From: DASTSN01 sp035549175
GTDB lineage: Bacteria > Bacteroidota > Bacteroidia > Chitinophagales > Chitinophagaceae
Length of the DNA stretch: 64,000 nucleotides
Reading direction: 5' to 3'
Assembly: GCA_035549175.1 (NCBI GenBank)
Contig: DASZRL010000014.1
Coordinates: 1-64,000, forward strand
The translations under genes were made by a program, and so were the position numbers. Positions 50,846 to 58,470 of the stretch are shown in pieces (within the stretch, counting starts at the first letter, position 1; each line of letters opens with the position of its first letter). The notes beneath the pieces were generated by a model that saw only the letters and a list, made by a program, of their open reading frames with translations, had not been told where the DNA came from and did no database searches.

Positions 50846-53053
50846 ATGAATGAGATTCAGAAAAGCCCTGTCGGTTCCCTGGGGTATGGTTTTGTGGCCG
50901 CCGGGTACCTGCCGGCCGGCCGCGACGAATATTACCTGCGCGACCTGCAGAACCGCAGCGGCATCCGGTACCGGCAGCTGACCGCCCACGAGATCGAGAC
51001 CCTGGTGCGTAACCGCAATACCTCTGATGACTGGAACAAGGTGCTGGTATCCGACGCCTTCAATCCCGAACTGGTCCGCAACTGCCGGTTCTTCGGGCTG
51101 GTACGGATCGGCAAGCTGGAGCCCTGGTACCTGGAGTTCAACAACCTGCGCATACAGGTAGGCCTCTACGACAGCACCATCATCAGCTGCGATTTCGGGG
51201 ACAACGTCGTGGTGAGCAATGTCAACTACATGAGCCACTACATAACCGGCAACGAGGTCATGATCATCAATGTGAACGAACTGGCCACCACCGACCATGC
51301 CAAGTTCGGCAACGGGATCCTCAAGGAAGGCGAGCGGGAGTCCGTACGGATCTGGCTGGAGGTCTGCAATGAAAACGGCGGCCGCCGCGTGATCCCGTTC
51401 AACGGGATGCTGCCCGGGGACGCCTACCTGTGGACCCGGCACCGCGATGACGACCTGCTCATGGACCGGTTCAAGGAATTTACGGAAAAAAAATTTGACC
51501 GGCAGCGCGGGTACTATGGCAAGATCGGCGACCGGACGATCATCAAGAACACCCGCATCATCAAGGACGTCTGGATCGGCAGCGACGCCTACATCAAGGG
51601 GGCCAACAAGCTCAAGAACCTGACGATCAATTCCTCCCCGGAGGCCAAATCCCAGATCGGCGAGGGCTGCGAGCTGGTCAACGGCATCATCGGCTTCGGC
51701 TGCAAGGCCTTTTACGGCGTCAAAGCCGTCCGGTTCGTGCTGGCTTCCCACTCCCAGCTCAAATACGGCGCCCGCCTGATCAATTCCTACCTGGGTAACA
51801 ACGCCACCATTTCCTGCTGCGAGGTGCTGAACTCCCTGATCTTCCCGGCGCACGAGCAGCACCATAACAACTCCTTTCTCTGTGCCGCCCTGATCATGGG
51901 CCAGAGCAACATGGCGGCCGGCGCCACGATCGGATCCAACCACAACAGCCGGGGAGCTGACGGGGAACTGGTGGCCGGCCGCGGTTTCTGGCCGGGCCTC
52001 TGCGTCAGCCTGAAGCATAATTCCCGCTTCGCCACGTTTTGCCTGATCGCCAAGGGGGACTTCCCGGCGGAGCTCAACATCCCCCTGCCCTTTTCCCTGG
52101 TCAGTAACGACGTACACCGCAACAGGCTGGTGGTCATGCCCGCTTACTGGTTCCTCTATAACATGTATGCCCTGGCGCGCAACGCCCACAAGTACGTGGA
52201 GCGCGACCATCGCACCGAACGCACCCAGCACCTGGAATTCGATTTCCTGGCTCCGGACAGCGTCAATGAAATCTTCGAGGCGCTGACCCTCCTGGAACGA
52301 TTTACGGGACGTGCTGCCGCAGCGCGCAGCGGCAGACAGCTTACCGGCAACCAGCAGGAAAAACTGGGACGCAAGTGGCTGGAGGCGCGGACCCCCGAAC
52401 TGGAAGAGCTGGATATCCTGGCTGAGGGCTTTGAAAACCTGGACCGGCCCACGGAACTGGTCAAAGTGCCCCAGGCCTACCAGATCTTCCGCGAGCTGGT
52501 CGTCTACTATGGCATCACCCAACTGCTGGCCTTCATCAGGCAGCACCACCTGCGCAGCTGGGAAAAACTCTGGGAAGCCCTGCCCGGCCGCGCCCGCCGC
52601 GGCAAATGGACCAATGTGGGCGGTCAGCTGATCCCGGAGACAGCCCTCCAGACCCTGATCCGCCAGATCCACACCGGCAAGGTGAAAAGCTGGGATGAGG
52701 TGCACGATTTTTACCGTAAATGCGGAGAGGTCTACGGCGAACAGAAATGGCAGCATGCCTTCGCCTCCCTGCTGGAAATCAGCGGGACCGGGTTCCGCGA
52801 CTTCGACAAGAAGCTCCTGCGTCAGCTGCTTCAGCAGGCCCTGGACACCAAGGAATGGATGGTCAAAAGGATCTACGAATCCCGGGCCAAGGATTACCAC
52901 AATGCCTTCCGTAGCATGGTTTACGCATCCCGGGAAGAAATGGAGCGGGTCGTGGGAAAAATGGAAGACAACAGTTTTATCCACCAGCAGGTGGAGGAGC
53001 TAAGATTGTTTCGCCGGGAGGTCCGCGCGGTGATCCGGAACCTGAAGCTGTGA
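50846..53053 (+). CDS. DUF4954 protein with left-handed beta-helix
   Basis: A 735-residue cytosolic protein recognised as DUF4954. The central part has hexapeptide-like repeats (DSTIISCDFGDNVVVSNVNYM, IIKNTRIIKDVWIGSDAYIKGANKLKNLTIN, LINSYLGNNATISCCEVLNSLIF), the left-handed beta-helix seen in acyl- and nucleotidyltransferases such as GlmU. The C-terminal 250 residues are helical. Its tight link to glmS suggests a part in amino sugar or envelope precursor metabolism, but no activity is established. There is no signal peptide. Confidence 0.8.
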   Translation: MNEIQKSPVGSLGYGFVAAGYLPAGRDEYYLRDLQNRSGIRYRQLTAHEIETLVRNRNTSDDWNKVLVSDAFNPELVRNCRFFGLVRIGKLEPWYLEFNNLRIQVGLYDSTIISCDFGDNVVVSNVNYMSHYITGNEVMIINVNELATTDHAKFGNGILKEGERESVRIWLEVCNENGGRRVIPFNGMLPGDAYLWTRHRDDDLLMDRFKEFTEKKFDRQRGYYGKIGDRTIIKNTRIIKDVWIGSDAYIKGANKLKNLTINSSPEAKSQIGEGCELVNGIIGFGCKAFYGVKAVRFVLASHSQLKYGARLINSYLGNNATISCCEVLNSLIFPAHEQHHNNSFLCAALIMGQSNMAAGATIGSNHNSRGADGELVAGRGFWPGLCVSLKHNSRFATFCLIAKGDFPAELNIPLPFSLVSNDVHRNRLVVMPAYWFLYNMYALARNAHKYVERDHRTERTQHLEFDFLAPDSVNEIFEALTLLERFTGRAAAARSGRQLTGNQQEKLGRKWLEARTPELEELDILAEGFENLDRPTELVKVPQAYQIFRELVVYYGITQLLAFIRQHHLRSWEKLWEALPGRARRGKWTNVGGQLIPETALQTLIRQIHTGKVKSWDEVHDFYRKCGEVYGEQKWQHAFASLLEISGTGFRDFDKKLLRQLLQQALDTKEWMVKRIYESRAKDYHNAFRSMVYASREEMERVVGKMEDNSFIHQQVEELRLFRREVRAVIRNLKL

Positions 53054-53424
53054 ACGGCCGGGTCAGGCAGATGCGGGGGGCTTCAGACTGCCGGGCGTCG
53101 CTTACACGGACAACCGGCCGGCGGGTCATACCTCCGATCCTCGGTGGTTACGTACTGCGGTGGGCCTTCCAACGGGTGAGCTCTCTTAAATTAGCCTCTC
53201 TAAAGTGTATTATCCCCCAGACGCCCCCTTTCCCAGGGAGGGGTGGCTGTTCGCCCGATGTTCCTGCGCGGAGCGGCGGGGCCGCTGATGCACGGATAAT
53301 CTGCTGACCAGCTTAAGAAAGCAAGTTCCCGTTTCGTGCGGGCAGGTAAATGGCCAGGGCAGCCGGCCGCCGGCTCCCGCGCCATTGCACCCGGCCGGGC
53401 CGTCCACGCAGGTATCCCAGCCTG
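53054..53424. other. Intergenic region with repeat-like inverted sequence
   Basis: No convincing gene between DUF4954 and der. The region has a GC-rich imperfect palindrome around CCCCTTTCCCAGGGAGGGG (about 53223-53241) flanked by further short inverted pieces (CGGCGGGGCCGC near 53273). Short ORFs here read as low-complexity Pro/Gly/Arg sequence, typical of non-coding repeats. Confidence 0.5.
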
Positions 53425-54741
53425 TCACTTTTTACGGAAATACAGGCGCACCGGGACGCCCGAAAAATGAAACTGTTCCCGGAGTTTATTTTCCAGGTAG
53501 TTCTTGTAGGGCTGTTTGATATCGTCAGGGTAGTTGCAGAAAAACACGAATGAGGGTACCGGGGTGGGTAGTTGCGTGACGTATTTGATTTTCACCGGGT
53601 TGCCGCGCACCACCGGTGGATGATAACTTTCCACGGCCTTCAGCATGACCTCGTTGAGCTGGGAGGTCGGGATTTTGCGCTGCTTGCTCGCATACACTTC
53701 CAGGGCCATTTCCACCGCCTTGAAAATGCGGGTCTTCTCCTTGGCCGAGATGAACAGAATGGGCACGTCGCTGAACGGCGCCAGGCGGGTACGGAGTTCC
53801 TTTTCGTATTCCCGGGCGGTATTGGTCTGCTTGGCCACGAGGTCCCACTTATTCACCAGAACCACGATACCCTTGCCCTTGCGGGCTGCCAGGCTGAAGA
53901 TGTTCAGGTCCTGGGCTGTGATGCCTTTGCCGGCATCCAGCACGAGCAGGCAGACATCCGCCTCGTCCAGGGCCTTAATGGCCCGGATCACGGAATAGAA
54001 CTCCAGGTCTTCATGGACCTTGGCCTTACGGCGGATCCCCGCAGTATCGATGAGGATAAACTCTTTCTGGTACAGCCTGTAATGGGTGTGGATGGTGTCA
54101 CGGGTGGTGCCGGCAATCTCGCTGACAATCGTACGCTCCTCCCCCACCAGGGCATTGAGCAGGGAGGACTTGCCCACGTTGGGCTGCCCGATGATGGCAA
54201 ATTTGGGCAGGCCGGCCATCTCGCGGTTTTCCGCGGAAGCGTCTTCTCCGATAAGGGCCGTCAGGGCATCCAGCAGTTCCCCGGTGCCGCTGCCGCTGGC
54301 CGCGGCTATGAAAAAAATATGGTCAAATCCCAGGCTGTAAAATTCATTGGCCTCCAGCAGGCGTTCATTATTATCTACCTTGTTCACCACCAGGAATACG
54401 GGTTTGGTGGAGCGGCGCAGGATACCGGCCATCGTATCGTCCAGGTCGGTGATGCCCGTGGCGGCGTCCACCATGAAAAGGACGGCATTGGCTTCCTCCA
54501 CGGCAATATGAACCTGCTTGCGGATCTCCCGTTCAAAGATATCCTCGCTGTCCGGCACGAATCCGCCGGTATCGATCACGTTGAACAGCTTCCCGTTCCA
54601 TTCGCACACGCCGTACTGCCGGTCCCGCGTCACGCCGCTGACGTCATCCACGATTGCCTTGCGCTGCTCCAGCAGCCGGTTGAAAAAGGTGCTCTTCCCC
54701 ACATTGGGTCTTCCCACGATTGCCACAGTGAATCCTGCCAT
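53425..54741 (-). CDS. der: Ribosome biogenesis GTPase Der (EngA)
   Basis: A 438-residue double GTPase for 50S subunit assembly. The first G domain has GRPNVGKSTFFN, DTGGF and NKVD; the second GQPNVGKSSLLN, DTAGI and NKWD. A C-terminal KH-like domain follows (LNEVMLKAVESYHPPVVRGNPVKIKYVTQ). Sequence and length match the family fully. It follows era by 52 bp on the same strand, so the two GTPases are probably made together. Confidence 0.97.
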   Translation of the reverse strand: MAGFTVAIVGRPNVGKSTFFNRLLEQRKAIVDDVSGVTRDRQYGVCEWNGKLFNVIDTGGFVPDSEDIFEREIRKQVHIAVEEANAVLFMVDAATGITDLDDTMAGILRRSTKPVFLVVNKVDNNERLLEANEFYSLGFDHIFFIAAASGSGTGELLDALTALIGEDASAENREMAGLPKFAIIGQPNVGKSSLLNALVGEERTIVSEIAGTTRDTIHTHYRLYQKEFILIDTAGIRRKAKVHEDLEFYSVIRAIKALDEADVCLLVLDAGKGITAQDLNIFSLAARKGKGIVVLVNKWDLVAKQTNTAREYEKELRTRLAPFSDVPILFISAKEKTRIFKAVEMALEVYASKQRKIPTSQLNEVMLKAVESYHPPVVRGNPVKIKYVTQLPTPVPSFVFFCNYPDDIKQPYKNYLENKLREQFHFSGVPVRLYFRKK

Positions 54742-54793
54742 AGTATACGATTATTTTGCGCGATTGATTGACACGGACCGGCCTGACGCTCCG

Positions 54794-55663
54794 TTAATAT
54801 CCATATTCCTTCAGGTACAGCTCGTTGTCCCGCCATTTGGGTTTGACCTTCACGAAAAGCTCCAGGAATACTTTGCGGTCCAGGAACTTTTCAATTTCCT
54901 GGCGCGCCAGGGTGCCCAGTTTCTTGATCATGGCCCCCTTCTCCCCGATCAGGATTCCCTTCTGGGTTTCCCGGTTGACCACGATGTCCGCCTGGATCTT
55001 CACCAGGCTATGTTTTTCCCGGAATTCCCGTACCAGTACGGTTGTATGGTAAGGGATCTCCTCCTGGAATAATTCATAGATCTTTTCCCGGATCAGCTCC
55101 GCCACAAAAAAACGGGTTGGCAGGTCCGTGATATCCTCCTCGCCGTAGAAGGGCTCCCCTTCCGGCAACTGGCGCACGATCTCCTCCAGCAGCTCCTTGA
55201 GTCCCGTTCCCGCGGTGGCCGACACGCACCGCACGGACCTGCCGTAGGGCTGCGCGGAGAAAAAAGCCACGGCGTCCCGGCAGATCGCTTCCTCCACCGC
55301 ATCGGCCTTGTTGCATACCACGATGGCAGGCACGCGCAGGTGCAGGGAAGCGAACAGGTCCCCTGCCCCCACCAGGTCCGCATCGGTCAGGTCATAGACC
55401 AGCAGGGCCAGATCCGCATCCTCCAGGGCGCCTTTCACGGCCTGCATCATTTTTTCATGCAGTTTATACCGCGGGTCAATGATCCCCGGGGTGTCGGAGA
55501 AGACCACCTGGTATTCCGGGGCGGTCAGAAACCCCTTGATGCGGTGTCGGGTTGTCTGCACTTTGGGGGAGACAATGGCCAGCTTTTCGCCCAGCAGGGC
55601 GTTGAGCAGGGTACTTTTCCCCGCATTGGGCTTCCCGAACAAATTGACAAAACCAGCTTTCAT
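54794..55663 (-). CDS. era: GTPase Era
   Basis: A 289-residue 30S-assembly GTPase. The G domain has GKPNAGKSTLLNALLG, DTPGI and NKAD. The KH domain is seen as VNRETQKGILIGEKGAMIKKLGTLARQEIEKFLDRKVFLELFVKVKPKWRDNE, which binds the 3' end of 16S rRNA. It is the first gene of an era-der pair. Confidence 0.97.
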   Translation of the reverse strand: MKAGFVNLFGKPNAGKSTLLNALLGEKLAIVSPKVQTTRHRIKGFLTAPEYQVVFSDTPGIIDPRYKLHEKMMQAVKGALEDADLALLVYDLTDADLVGAGDLFASLHLRVPAIVVCNKADAVEEAICRDAVAFFSAQPYGRSVRCVSATAGTGLKELLEEIVRQLPEGEPFYGEEDITDLPTRFFVAELIREKIYELFQEEIPYHTTVLVREFREKHSLVKIQADIVVNRETQKGILIGEKGAMIKKLGTLARQEIEKFLDRKVFLELFVKVKPKWRDNELYLKEYGY

Positions 55664-55773
55664 GAATTACTGAATGGGTTGCAGCCTTCTACCGGGCTGC
55701 CGGGGCAGCGTGCAGGAGTTGAGAGGTGATCAATCCTTGCCAGTTGAAGGGCAACTGTACAGGAAAAACAAAA

Positions 55774-55791
55774 GCCAAACCGGGGTTTGGC
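55774..55791 (-). terminator. Terminator of the initiator tRNA gene
   Basis: Arms GCCAAAC (55774-55780) and GTTTGGC (55785-55791) pair perfectly around a four-base loop. On the minus strand the hairpin begins six bases after the CCA end of the tRNA and is followed by TTTTGTTTTT. Confidence 0.8.
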
Positions 55792-55796
55792 CTTTT

Positions 55797-55871
<75 letters not shown>

Positions 55872-55881
55872 ATGTGAGGCG

Positions 55882-55912
55882 CAAAGATACGGATACATTC
55901 CTTTCCCACCAA
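55882..55912 (-). promoter_or_regulatory. Promoter of the initiator tRNA gene
   Basis: On the minus strand TTG (55910-55912), 20-base spacer, TATCTTTG (55882-55889), a full consensus match ten bases before the tRNA 5' end. Confidence 0.75.
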
Positions 55913-55979
55913 ACAAATAGCCAAACAAAAAAACCGCCCCGGTTCGGAGCGGCTGGTTCCGGTGAAGGCAGGGCGGCAA

Positions 55980-56699
55980 TCAGGACTTCCGGGATACCTT
56001 GCTGGCCCCGGAGGTTTTGATGTCGCGGATCAGGCCGTTGCCCTTATAATTCATGTCGCTGGCGCCGGACAGGCGGGCGCTCAGCTCCTTGTTTACCGTG
56101 ATTTTCATCCCGCTGGCCCCACTGGCGGATACGTCGCAGAAATCCGTTTCCAGATCATACCCCTTGAAATCACAGGCCCCGCTGAGATCGGCCTTCAGTT
56201 GGGAGGCGGTACCCGACACCGTCATGTCGGAGGCCCCGCTCAGTTGCACGTCCAGTTTGCCAATATCCAGTTTCCCTTTCAGGTCACTGGCGCCCGACAG
56301 GTCGATCTTAAGGTCATCGGATTTGATGACGCCCACAAGGTTGACATCGCAGGCTCCGCTGGCGGTAAGCTTGTCCAGGCTCCGGAAGGAAATGTAGGCC
56401 CTGAGCTTCATTTTGCCGGAATTCCAGCCTTTCCAGAATTTTTTGTCCCCGTCCAGCCAGATACTCAGCACCCCGCCTTCCACTTCCACATGGATACGGC
56501 TCCGGACATCCGGGTCAGCGGCACTGACCGCCACCACCTCATCATTCCCCTGGGTGAGGTAGACATCGAATGCATTGGATATCCGGATGGCATGGAAATT
56601 TTTGGCTTCGCGCACCTCCGCATTGGGATCATTGACCTCCTGAGCCGCCAGGGTTCCCAGCATCAGCCAGGCCCCGATTGCCATGATTAACTTTTTCAT
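55980..56699 (-). CDS. DUF2807 (GIN-domain) protein, SGASD copy
   Basis: A 239-residue secreted protein with signal MKKLIMAIGAWLMLGTLAAQ. The sequence FHAIRISNAFDVYLTQGNDEVVAVSAADPDVRSRI starts the putative auto-transporter adhesin head GIN domain (DUF2807). The rest is a beta-helix whose turns repeat the motif SGASD or SGACD about every 20 residues. It is the third of three tandem paralogs in transcription order. Such proteins are thought to sit at the cell surface; function is not known. Confidence 0.85.
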   Translation of the reverse strand: MKKLIMAIGAWLMLGTLAAQEVNDPNAEVREAKNFHAIRISNAFDVYLTQGNDEVVAVSAADPDVRSRIHVEVEGGVLSIWLDGDKKFWKGWNSGKMKLRAYISFRSLDKLTASGACDVNLVGVIKSDDLKIDLSGASDLKGKLDIGKLDVQLSGASDMTVSGTASQLKADLSGACDFKGYDLETDFCDVSASGASGMKITVNKELSARLSGASDMNYKGNGLIRDIKTSGASKVSRKS

Positions 56700-56731
56700 T
56701 GCTACCAGTTTGACAGTTTGAAGATAGGTTT

Positions 56732-57448
56732 TTACCTGCTTACATGCCGGACGGAGGAAGACCCGCCGGACCGGATCTCCCGGATCAGGCCGCTTCCCTT
56801 ATACTGGACATCGCTGCCGCCGCTGGCATGCACGGCGAGTTCCTTGTTTACGGTAATATAGACATCACTGCCCCCCGTAGCCTCCAGGCTACCCTGGTCG
56901 GTCACCAGGCCATACCCGTGAAAATCACTTCCGCCGCTGACCTCCAGGGTAAGTTTGCCGGCCGCACCGGAAATCCGTACATCGGATCCGCCGGTGGCCC
57001 GGATATGCAGCACGTCCGCCCGCAGCTGCCCGTCGAAGTCAGACCCCCCGGATAGTCCCAGTTCCATAACCGCCAGGTCCATTGAACCTTTCACGTAGAC
57101 GTCGGAACCGCCGGAAGCCCGCAGCTGGTCCAGGTTCCTGGCAGACACATAGGCCTTCCTACGCAGGTTGTGAAAATCCAGGTGCAGCCCGGCTGCATAC
57201 TCATACCAGATGTGCAGCACGCCGTCGCGCACTTCAGTCCGGATGCGGTCCCGCACGCGGCTATCCGCGGCGCTGACGGCGACGGCCGGGTCGCCCTGGC
57301 TGACATACAGGTCGATGCCTCCGCTGACCTCAATGCCGTGAAAGGCGGCTACGTCCCGTTTTAGGGCCTGGGCATCCCGTACGATGTCCTGGGCCTTGGC
57401 GCCCAGGACCAGTGCAGCCAGCGTTACCAGCAAAAAAAATGACTTCAT
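56732..57448 (-). CDS. DUF2807 (GIN-domain) protein, GGSD copy
   Basis: A 238-residue paralog with signal MKSFFLLVTLAALVLGAKAQ and the same head (FHGIEVSGGIDLYVSQGDPAVAVSAADSRVRDRI). Its beta-helix turns repeat SGGSD or TGGSD (ASGGSDVYVKG, LSGGSDFDGQ, ATGGSDVRISG, ASGGSDVQYKG). It lies between the two other copies with gaps of about 32 and 41 bp. Confidence 0.85.
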   Translation of the reverse strand: MKSFFLLVTLAALVLGAKAQDIVRDAQALKRDVAAFHGIEVSGGIDLYVSQGDPAVAVSAADSRVRDRIRTEVRDGVLHIWYEYAAGLHLDFHNLRRKAYVSARNLDQLRASGGSDVYVKGSMDLAVMELGLSGGSDFDGQLRADVLHIRATGGSDVRISGAAGKLTLEVSGGSDFHGYGLVTDQGSLEATGGSDVYITVNKELAVHASGGSDVQYKGSGLIREIRSGGSSSVRHVSR

Positions 57449-57489
57449 AGATGCTTTGTTTTTCGGGTGGGAAATGGGGGCTACCCGGT

Positions 57490-58206
57490 TCAGATGCGGC
57501 TGACGTGGCCGCCGGTGCTCGTCTTGACCTCGCTGAGCCCGCCTTCGCCCTTGTATTTGATATACCCCCCGGTACTGGCGCGGGCGTTCAGTTGCTTATC
57601 AACCCGGATGAACAGGGCGGCGCCGGTGCTGACTTCCGCCTCGCAGGTATTGACCTGCAGGTCTTCCCCGAAAAATTTACTCCCGGTGCTGCCCTCCAGG
57701 CTCATGGAGGCCACCTGGCCGCTCAGGGTCATTTTGGAACCGGTGCTCTGGTCCACGCGCAGGCGGTCCAGGTTAAACTCCCCGGTGACATGCGCGCCGG
57801 TGTTGGCCTCCATTTCCAGGGACGGCACGTTCAGCTTCCCCTCGATGGTGATGTCGGCTCCCGTATTGGCATGGAGCAGGTCCAGGGTCCTGCAGGAGAC
57901 ATAGGCGCGCAGCGCCTTATCCTCGTGGATCCGGTTGATCGCGCCGGTCCGGGTCTTGTAGCGTATTTTCAACACCCCGTTTTCCACTACCGTTTCGATC
58001 CGGTCCCGGTATTCGGGCCGGGAGGCGCTGACAGCCACTTCTTCGGTATTTCCCTGGGTAAGCAGCAAGTGAATGCCGGTACTCACTTCAATGCCGTGGA
58101 AACCGGATACCGTTCTTTTTTCTGCTTCCGGGTCATTGATGGTTTTTTGGGCACCGGCTGCCAAAAAGCCGGTCACCAGCCACAGGGAAAGTACAAGGCG
58201 GTTCAT
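57490..58206 (-). CDS. DUF2807 (GIN-domain) protein, STG copy
   Basis: A 238-residue paralog with signal MNRLVLSLWLVTGFLAAGAQ and head FHGIEVSTGIHLLLTQGNTEEVAVSASRPEYRDRI. Its turns use STGS, STGA, NTGA or STGG (HANTGADITIEG, QSTGSKMTLSG, EGSTGSKFFG). It is the first copy in transcription order, divergent from the TonB receptor gene. Confidence 0.85.
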   Translation of the reverse strand: MNRLVLSLWLVTGFLAAGAQKTINDPEAEKRTVSGFHGIEVSTGIHLLLTQGNTEEVAVSASRPEYRDRIETVVENGVLKIRYKTRTGAINRIHEDKALRAYVSCRTLDLLHANTGADITIEGKLNVPSLEMEANTGAHVTGEFNLDRLRVDQSTGSKMTLSGQVASMSLEGSTGSKFFGEDLQVNTCEAEVSTGAALFIRVDKQLNARASTGGYIKYKGEGGLSEVKTSTGGHVSRI

Positions 58207-58279
58207 ATGCGTCGGGTTTTAGGGTGATACGATCCGCCTGACGGAAAGGTTACAGGCATGCTAAAAATAAAATCTTCCT

Positions 58280-58287
58280 TACCTTTG
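58280..58287 (+). promoter_or_regulatory. -7 box upstream of the TPP riboswitch
   Basis: TACCTTTG fits TAnnTTTG and lies 34 bases before the riboswitch, so the mRNA would start near 58292, inside an eight-pair hairpin (CCGGCAGG/CCTGCCGG, 58292-58316). Confidence 0.5.
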
Positions 58288-58321
58288 GCGCCCGGCAGGG
58301 CCTCTGGGCCTGCCGGAAGTG

Positions 58322-58400
58322 TTCCCGGGGTGTTCCGGACAGGCGTCCGGATCTGAGATTATACCCGTTGAACCTGATCAGGGTAATGCCTGCGCAGGAA
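58322..58400 (+). ncRNA. TPP (thiamine pyrophosphate) riboswitch
   Basis: The conserved THI-box core is present: CTGAGATTATACCC (58353-58366) and GAACCTGATCAGGGTAATGC (58370-58389), then GCGCAGGAA closing stem P1 with TTCC at the 5' side. P3 is a CCGGA/TCCGG stem. It sits 70 bases before the TonB receptor start. TPP binding should lower receptor production; no terminator hairpin is obvious after it, so control may be on translation. Confidence 0.93.
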
Positions 58401-58470
58401 GGTGACCAGCCTTTTATGTCTCCCCTGTTTATTGCATTCCCTCTCATTTTTAACCATTTAAAACTGAAAA

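Noticed and set aside
50840..52984. 714-codon minus-strand ORF antisense to DUF4954
   Set aside because: Long only because of GC-biased third positions; no recognisable fold, and the plus strand holds a family member.
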